This document shows positions 1 through 3,849 of a stretch of DNA of 5,277 bases, in pieces. The notes under the pieces were generated by a model. That model was not told the origin of the DNA. It searched no databases and worked only from the letters and a program-made list of their open reading frames with translations. The stretch comes from CAZCWX01 sp964502465 (GTDB lineage Bacteria > Desulfobacterota > Binatia > Bin18). Where the stretch lies: positions 1 to 5,277 of the forward strand of contig CAZCWX010000509.1 of NCBI GenBank assembly GCA_964502465.1, in the 5' to 3' direction. The translations under genes were made by a program, and so were the position numbers. Position 1 is the stretch's first letter. Each line of letters opens with the position of its first letter.

Positions 1-309
1 ATCGTCGTCGCCACCAGGCGGTTAGAGGCAGCCATCGACTTTCAGACCGCGCCTGCTCTCGGCTTGCATGGGCGGGTGCCGGATGACCGCGTGCTGGTAC
101 TGGCTGCAGAACAGGGCCGCATCTTGGTGTCGCACGACCGAAAGACGATGCCGGAACACTTCGCCCGGTTTATTGCCCCTTACACTTCTCCAGGGCTGAT
201 CATCGTGTCGCGCAAGCTCTCGATTGGCAAAGCGGCAGAATGGCTGCATCTCCTCTGGGTGGCCAGCGAAGCGGAAGAGTACGTCAATTCTATCTACAGC
301 CTACCGTAA
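1..309 (+). CDS. DUF5615 PIN-like protein, 3' part (5' end outside window)
   Basis: The frame is open from base 1 to the TAA at 307-309, giving 102 visible residues. The gene is cut by the left edge, so the first strand with its N-terminal acidic motif is missing. What remains fits the DUF5615 (Mut7-C/PIN-like) family: a DFQTA...LGLHG stretch (residues 13-24), VPDDRVLVLAAEQGRILVSH (26-45) followed by DRKTMP, the pairs of acidic residues expected of a PIN-type metal site (D28/D29 and D46), then SPGLIIV and a C-terminal helix ending in IYSLP. The family members are about 110-120 residues and are thought to act as RNase-type toxins, commonly next to a small DUF433 antitoxin gene upstream; any such partner would lie outside this window. 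A TTG at 64 or other internal codon should not be used as the start, because conserved family sequence precedes it. The gene faces the methyltransferase tail-to-tail. Family call is firm; toxin activity is an inference. Confidence 0.8.
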   Translation: MVVATRRLEAAIDFQTAPALGLHGRVPDDRVLVLAAEQGRILVSHDRKTMPEHFARFIAPYTSPGLIIVSRKLSIGKAAEWLHLLWVASEAEEYVNSIYSLP

Positions 310-330
310 GATACGTTGCCAACTCCGTCT

Positions 331-479
331 CTAAATCGGACCACACGACTTTGGTACACTTCACTGGATGGTTACTTCGGTGCTGTCATGCTGAGCGGAG
401 CGAAGCATCTCTCTGAGAGACCCCTCGTTGCACTCAGGGTGACAAGGCGAGTGTGCCAATCTTCTGTGGTCTGATTTAG
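331..479. repeat. MITE-like nested inverted repeat (149 bp)
   Basis: Arms 331-359 and 451-479 are reverse complements at 23 of 29 positions, both ending in CTAAATC/GATTTAG and carrying GACCACA/TGTGGTC. Nested inside is a second inverted repeat, 384-395 against 433-444 (10 of 12), whose left half reads TGTCATGCTGAGCGGAGCGA and belongs to a type of interspersed repeat common in environmental bacteria such as Chloroflexota. There is no open frame inside and no clear target-site duplication. The structure suggests a non-autonomous element or a short repeat inserted into an older one. Confidence 0.6.
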
Positions 480-501
480 CCATAACAAGTTCCTAAAATT
501 T

Positions 502-601
502 CCCTCTCCCCTCGTGGGAGAGGGCTAGGGAGAGGGGACGTTCGGTAATCTGCAGCCCGTCTGGCCCTCACCCCGACCCTCGCCTGCGAGGCAGGCGAGG
601 G
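502..601. repeat. Composite GGGAGAGGG-type interspersed repeat with two hairpins
   Basis: The first hairpin has arms CCCTCTCCC (502-510) and GGGAGAGGG (516-524) around a 5-nt loop, followed by a second GGGAGAGGG-like run (528-537). Further on, CCCTCACCCCGACCCT (565-580) leads into a perfect 11-bp inverted repeat, 577-587 against 591-601, with loop GAG. Alternating CCCTC and GAGGG blocks of this kind are a familiar class of dispersed intergenic bacterial repeats. No coding potential is seen. Confidence 0.6.
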
Positions 602-604
602 AGT

Positions 605-642
605 AAAAACCCAGGTAGAGACGTAGCATGCTACGTCTCTAC
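605..642 (-). terminator. Possible intrinsic terminator for the methyltransferase gene
   Basis: Read on the minus strand, the 28-bp palindrome (642-615) is followed after five bases by a run of five T (609-605). It lies about 60 nt beyond the methyltransferase stop codon. The stem is strong but the T run is short and slightly displaced, so this may be only the repeat element doing double duty. Confidence 0.3.
615..642. repeat. Perfect 28-bp palindrome
   Basis: Bases 615-628 (GTAGAGACGTAGCA) and 629-642 are exact reverse complements with no spacer, so the fold is a 12-bp stem with a CATG loop. GTAGAGACG...CGTCTCTAC palindromes are a recurrent dispersed repeat in several phyla, notably Cyanobacteria and Chloroflexota. 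It lies between convergent genes. Confidence 0.75.
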
Positions 643-656
643 AGCGCAGGCAATCG

Positions 657-683
657 TTCGTGTTGAGCTTGTCGAAACACGAA
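657..683. repeat. Short inverted repeat around GAGCTTGTCGA
   Basis: Arms TTCGTGTT (657-664) and AACACGAA (676-683) are perfect complements around an 11-nt loop. The loop resembles the TTGAGCCTGTCGAA-type dispersed repeat found in many genomes. It lies 18 bases past the methyltransferase stop codon and could also form an RNA hairpin at the mRNA 3' end. Confidence 0.5.
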
Positions 684-701
684 ATACGTCTGTTATCTTT
701 T

Positions 702-2633
702 TTACCTCACCTGCACCTCAAACGCCTGCGAGGTGTCATTGCCAAAAATATCTACCACCTTGACCAGCACTCGATACTTGCCTGGCTTCTCATACGCATG
801 CGGGTCAGAGGTCAAGGCAAGCGTCCGGTCCTTACGCGTGCGGTAGGTCACCCAGCCCTGCATGAAAGTGTCATTTTGAAAGTCCCAGTCCACCGCCCAG
901 TAGTCGATGTAGTCGGACCACTTCTTGACCTTCGCGCGTACCTCTTCAGGAATCAGTTCAGTGTTGGGGATGACAAAGTCCTTGAGTGCGACCGCAGCGG
1001 TCAACTTCTTCGGCGTCTTGATTTCTACCTCAAGATAGGCCAGCTCGAAGAATTGGATGTCACCCTTGTCCACCGCCTGCTGCTCCATCACCTCACGCGG
1101 GATCTGCAATAAAAGCAGCTTCACCCCTTTCTTCTTTGCCTCAGCCACCATCAGATCGTAGAGGCCCATTTCCCATTCCCAGCCGAGGACGTGCAGGTCG
1201 GACTGTTTAAGCTTGACGCACTCATCGATGGTAGCGTTGATCTCATCGATAGTGACAGGCGCCTCCACCGCGCCGATGTGCACCATCGCTTTACCCTTCT
1301 TGCCGTGCAGGTACGCCAGGCCAGAGATAGGCTGAGCACCGTAAAGCTTCAGAATGAAAGCGAGGTATTCATAGAGAGCAATCTGCCCATCACCGTCCAT
1401 ATCCTCGCCGAAAGTCGCCACCTGCCAGTAGCGACGCTCGTACTTGCCGAGGTTGAGGATCTCGAAGGGTTTGCAGTTTTCGATTTCCAGCAGGCGCTTG
1501 CGGGTGACGTGAATCGCCCAGCGTCCCAAGTCACAACCAATCCAGCGGCGACCGAGCTTCTCAGCAACAGCTAGTGTAGTGCCAGAGCCACAGAAGAAAT
1601 CGGCTACTAGATCATCTTCACTTGAGGAAGCTTTAATAATACGCTCGAGGAGAGCCTCAGGTTTCTGTGTGGCGTAATTGACACGCTCATCTGCCATGGA
1701 GTTCGCAAAAGGGATGTCATCCCAAATGCTATCTACCAACACTCCCTCAACGTCCTCCAAATATATCTTGTATCGATACTTGCCGCCTGAAGTAACGATG
1801 AGGCGGTTTTCTCGTTTCAGACGATCGAGGGTTTCTTGAGAATAGGTTTTCAATTGCGCGTCTTTATAGTATCCACGCTCATCTTTTTGGCCAAATCTCT
1901 TTTGGATCTCCTCAACAGGATAGTCTTTGTAAATAGGATTGAAGGTGTACGTGTCGCTTCCTCCATAAAAGTAGATTACGTCATGATCGGCTCCAAATCT
2001 CTTCGCTCTAGCTTTACTACTGCCCGAAGTTGCCCTCTTCCAACAGATTTCGTTGATGAAGCGATCCGTACCAAATAGTTCATCGAGCATGACTTTTAGA
2101 TAATGACCAATATGCCAATCACAGTGGACGTATAGAGAGCCATGGGAAGATAACAGATCTCCAATCAGTTGGAGCCTGAGGCGCATCATGTTTAGATAAG
2201 ACTCAAGCCCTCTTCCCCACGTATCTCGGTAAGCCTTCTCCTCGATGACCGACTGTTCCTTGAACACCTCCTCGCCTGACTCGCCGATCTGCGCGCTGAA
2301 CGAAAAATCCGCCCCTGTCGCAAACGGTGGGTCGATGTAGATCAGATCGATCTTCCCCGCGAACTTCTCCAGCAGTGAGCCCATCACCAGCAGGTTATCG
2401 CCCCAGATCAGCTTGTTCTGCCAGCCTTCTTCAAACGTGTCGCCCTCTTTGCCCTCGTAGATGTCGAACAGCGAGGGTTGGAATTTCGTGGCTTCTCGTG
2501 TCGCACGGCTTTCGTTGATGGTCTCGATGACCTGGAAGGGCAGGCTGACGCGCGGCACTTCCTTGCGCGTGCCATCTTCGTTGTACTTCCCCGGCCAGAC
2601 CAGTTCGGTTTTGGTGATGTCAATCTTGGCCAT
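702..2633 (-). CDS. Site-specific DNA methyltransferase, beta class (type III Mod-like)
   Basis: The 643-residue product should transfer a methyl group from SAM to an amino nitrogen, most likely of adenine, in a specific DNA site. Motif IV is IDLIYIDPPF (residues 95-104) and the SAM-binding motif I, DFFCGSGTT (345-353), follows it after a QKPEALLERI segment (323-332). The order IV then I defines the beta class that includes type III Mod subunits. Residues about 190-315 hold the presumed target recognition region. A conserved accessory region follows (about 400-560), and the last 65-70 residues resemble a PKD-like beta-sandwich (HAYEKPGKYRVLVKVVD). The ATG at 2633 is chosen because AGGA sits 6 nt upstream and the 53 codons before it read through hairpin repeats. 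The middle of the gene is distinctly AT-rich. No Res helicase/nuclease lies in the window, so whether it is part of a restriction system or an orphan methylase is open. It is the last gene of the minus-strand block. Confidence 0.9.
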   Translation of the reverse strand: MAKIDITKTELVWPGKYNEDGTRKEVPRVSLPFQVIETINESRATREATKFQPSLFDIYEGKEGDTFEEGWQNKLIWGDNLLVMGSLLEKFAGKIDLIYIDPPFATGADFSFSAQIGESGEEVFKEQSVIEEKAYRDTWGRGLESYLNMMRLRLQLIGDLLSSHGSLYVHCDWHIGHYLKVMLDELFGTDRFINEICWKRATSGSSKARAKRFGADHDVIYFYGGSDTYTFNPIYKDYPVEEIQKRFGQKDERGYYKDAQLKTYSQETLDRLKRENRLIVTSGGKYRYKIYLEDVEGVLVDSIWDDIPFANSMADERVNYATQKPEALLERIIKASSSEDDLVADFFCGSGTTLAVAEKLGRRWIGCDLGRWAIHVTRKRLLEIENCKPFEILNLGKYERRYWQVATFGEDMDGDGQIALYEYLAFILKLYGAQPISGLAYLHGKKGKAMVHIGAVEAPVTIDEINATIDECVKLKQSDLHVLGWEWEMGLYDLMVAEAKKKGVKLLLLQIPREVMEQQAVDKGDIQFFELAYLEVEIKTPKKLTAAVALKDFVIPNTELIPEEVRAKVKKWSDYIDYWAVDWDFQNDTFMQGWVTYRTRKDRTLALTSDPHAYEKPGKYRVLVKVVDIFGNDTSQAFEVQVR

Positions 2634-2639
2634 GTTGCA

Positions 2640-2643
2640 TCCT
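2640..2643 (-). promoter_or_regulatory. Shine-Dalgarno for the methyltransferase start
   Basis: On the minus strand AGGA stands 6 nt before the ATG at 2633, with a second GGAG at 2649-2646. This supports the shorter 643-residue product over a start at 2792, for which the coding stretch would run through the hairpin cluster. Confidence 0.55.
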
Positions 2644-2669
2644 ATCTCCGCACACCCCCGATGCGCTCC

Positions 2670-2928
2670 TGCGCCCCTACCGGGGCGCATGAATCTATGG
2701 ATCTGCACGCCGGTGGTTACACCACCGGCTAATGTCTCGCACCCCTGACGGGGTGCTCTCCTCCTCCCTTCCCGCACCGGTGGTCCTACCACCGGCTACC
2801 ATCATTACGCCTCTGCCGGGGCGTGCCACCCTCCCCGTCTGCCCCGAAGGGGCATTGGACATTAACCGGGGGTAAACCCCCGGCACGTGCCTACCTCCTC
2901 CTCTCTCTCATGCACCCCGGAGGGGTGC
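2670..2928. repeat. REP/BIME-like cluster of eight alternating hairpins
   Basis: This fills most of the 301-bp gap between transposase and methyltransferase. Eight hairpins are spaced 28-45 nt centre to centre. Type I (GCNCCCC...GGGGNGC): 2670-2677/2682-2689, 2739-2745/2750-2756, 2807-2813/2818-2824 (one T-G pair), 2840-2845/2849-2854, 2912-2918/2922-2928. Type II (CCGGTGGT...ACCACCGG or CCGGGGG...CCCCCGG): 2709-2717/2721-2729, 2777-2784/2788-2795, 2866-2872/2877-2883. The order is I-II-I-II-I-I-II-I. On the minus strand GTAG lies directly 5' of the hairpin at 2777-2795, as in classical REP elements. Composite type II + linker + type I units can be seen at 2709-2756 and 2777-2824 on the plus strand and at 2840-2883 on the minus strand. 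The adjacent TnpA-REP-like transposase makes a REP/RAYT unit the likely explanation. No gene is seen in the gap. Confidence 0.75.
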
Positions 2929-2934
2929 CGGATC

Positions 2935-3381
2935 TCACCACAAATACTGCTCGTCGTATTCCACCCCGCTCCTCTGGAGGATCTCCACATATTCCTCCTG
3001 AAACGTCTTCTTCCGGTGATGTTCCTCCTGCCGCAGGATATACTGCTTCACCGCTCCGATACCTGATGTGCTCACCGTGAACGCACCATACCCATCCTGC
3101 CAGGAAAACTCAGAGACTCCAAGGGTTTCGTGCACCCACTGCGACGACGAACGCTTGATTTCGCGGAGCACGTCGGCCAGACAATGCGTAGCGCGCAACC
3201 CGACCAGCATATGCACGTGATCGGCGGTCCCGCCGACGGCTTCGGGCACTCCACCGAGCGTGCGCACGGTCCCACCAAGGTATGCGTGGAGGCGGTTACA
3301 CCACGGGTCAGCAATAAGGTGCCGGCGTTCCTTGGTACTGAAGATGAGATGGTAGTGGAGACTCAGATAGGTTGATGGCAT
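2935..3381 (-). CDS. IS200-like Y1 transposase, REP-associated type (RAYT)
   Basis: The 148-residue product belongs to the HUH single-strand DNA transposase family (PF01797, transposase IS200-like). Visible hallmarks are the N-terminal LSLHYHLIFSTKERRHLI strand (residues 6-23), the metal-binding HUH motif as DHVHMLVGL (54-62) and the catalytic tyrosine Y114 in VKQYILRQEEHH (111-122). Length and domain are complete, so it may be active. Such proteins nick and join single-stranded DNA at hairpins, and REP-associated members are believed to mobilise REP elements rather than themselves. The ATG at 3381 is chosen because GGGAG lies 6 nt upstream and the family begins MPSTYLSL; the frame stays open to 3525, but that stretch overlaps the MNT gene and is not family-like. 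A hairpin cluster follows the gene and a degraded hairpin of the same type precedes it. No TnpB/IscB nuclease is present. It interrupts what is otherwise a defence-type gene block. Confidence 0.9.
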   Translation of the reverse strand: MPSTYLSLHYHLIFSTKERRHLIADPWCNRLHAYLGGTVRTLGGVPEAVGGTADHVHMLVGLRATHCLADVLREIKRSSSQWVHETLGVSEFSWQDGYGAFTVSTSGIGAVKQYILRQEEHHRKKTFQEEYVEILQRSGVEYDEQYLW

Positions 3382-3387
3382 TGTCGT

Positions 3388-3392
3388 CTCCC
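3388..3392 (-). promoter_or_regulatory. Shine-Dalgarno for the transposase
   Basis: GGGAG on the minus strand stands 6 nt before the ATG at 3381. It directly abuts the GCGCC-type degenerate hairpin at 3393-3410, so the repeat and the ribosome binding site form one block. Confidence 0.55.
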
Positions 3393-3410
3393 GCGCCCCT
3401 GCCCTGGCGC
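3393..3410. repeat. Degenerate type I REP-like hairpin upstream of the transposase
   Basis: Arms GCGCC (3393-3397) and GGCGC (3406-3410). The 18 bases match the type I hairpin at 2671-2688 at 15 of 18 positions, and both are followed by AT. With the cluster at 2670-2928 it brackets the transposase gene and may mark the other boundary of the inserted unit. Confidence 0.55.
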
Positions 3411-3463
3411 ATATGATATTTGGCTTGGCTCCGAGACGGCCTCCGCTTGGGTACTTTCCTCGC

Positions 3464-3808
3464 TCATAGGGGAATACCTTCTTCTTGAATCGCCTGATGG
3501 ATCGGTAACACCGAGGGAAGACCAAGAGCCCATGTCTGTCGATCTACAATGAGTTCGCTCAGGTTAGTGTCGTATTCAAGATTGATATCCAGAATGACAC
3601 TCGTGATACGGTCACGCTCCTGATGACTTGGCGGGTCTTTCAGGACAATCAGTAGATCCACGTCAGACTCCTCATCATCCTCTCCCCGCACGACCGAGCC
3701 GAAGAGCACGATCCGGTCCACCGCAAACTCCGCGTTGATACGGTCTCGCGCCGTCTGCAGCGCCGCAAGAACGTTCTTCGGTAGTTGAAGATCTTGAAGA
3801 GTCTTCAT
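3464..3808 (-). CDS. Minimal nucleotidyltransferase (MNT/MntA-like antitoxin family)
   Basis: The 114-residue protein has the nucleotidyltransferase signature LFGSVVRGEDDEESDVDLLIV (residues 35-55), with G37/S38 and the metal-binding pair D49 and D51; E85 in LSELIVD is a candidate for the third acidic position. Members of this family usually pair with a HEPN RNase toxin, and some neutralise it by adding AMP residues to it. No HEPN gene is found here. The start ATG at 3808 overlaps the stop of a 14-codon remnant frame (ATGA), and no Shine-Dalgarno precedes it, so translation is probably coupled to ribosomes arriving from that frame. At the other end the gene's TGA overlaps an ATG that opens a 34-codon frame (3363-3467) running into the transposase start, as would be left if a partner gene had been replaced. 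Fold assignment is strong; the antitoxin role is inferred. Confidence 0.88.
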   Translation of the reverse strand: MKTLQDLQLPKNVLAALQTARDRINAEFAVDRIVLFGSVVRGEDDEESDVDLLIVLKDPPSHQERDRITSVILDINLEYDTNLSELIVDRQTWALGLPSVLPIHQAIQEEGIPL

Positions 3809-3849
3809 GGGTACGCCAATTCGGTTTTAGTGATCTGGATCTTCACCAT
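3805..3849 (-). pseudogene. Vestigial 5' end of a second methyltransferase gene
   Basis: The frame encodes MVKIQITKTELAYP and stops at TGA (3807-3805). It matches the first 14 residues of the methyltransferase at 2633, MAKIDITKTELVWP, at 10 positions; at DNA level about 27 of 34 bases agree (3811-3849 against 2595-2633). The similarity ends after the proline codon, exactly where the MNT gene begins. The ATG follows the ATPase stop codon with no spacer and has AGGAG 9 nt upstream, so the frame is probably still translated and may feed ribosomes into the MNT gene through the ATGA overlap. The divergence argues against a very recent duplication. Confidence 0.65.

Noticed and set aside
310..701. 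tRNA, small RNA or riboswitch in the convergent gap
   Set aside because: Folding potential is fully explained by dispersed inverted repeats; no cloverleaf or conserved RNA motif was seen.
660..1112. Plus-strand frame of 150 codons overlapping the methyltransferase 3' end
   Set aside because: It is antisense to well-conserved methyltransferase sequence and starts inside a dispersed repeat; no family resemblance.
2634..2792. Longer methyltransferase N-terminus starting at 2792
   Set aside because: The extra 53 codons translate three REP-like hairpins and have no family resemblance; the ATG at 2633 has a Shine-Dalgarno and begins the conserved sequence.
2670..2928. CRISPR array
   Set aside because: The repeated units are hairpins of two unlike classes with variable spacing and no constant direct repeat or unique uniform spacers.
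2935..3381. Complete IS200/IS605 element with TnpB accessory gene
   Set aside because: Only the Y1 transposase is present; no RuvC-like TnpB frame lies next to it, and flanks are REP-like hairpins rather than typical IS605 ends.
3382..3525. Longer transposase N-terminus starting at 3525
   Set aside because: The extension overlaps the MNT coding region and a REP-like hairpin; the family starts at MPSTYLSL (3381), which has a GGGAG ribosome site.
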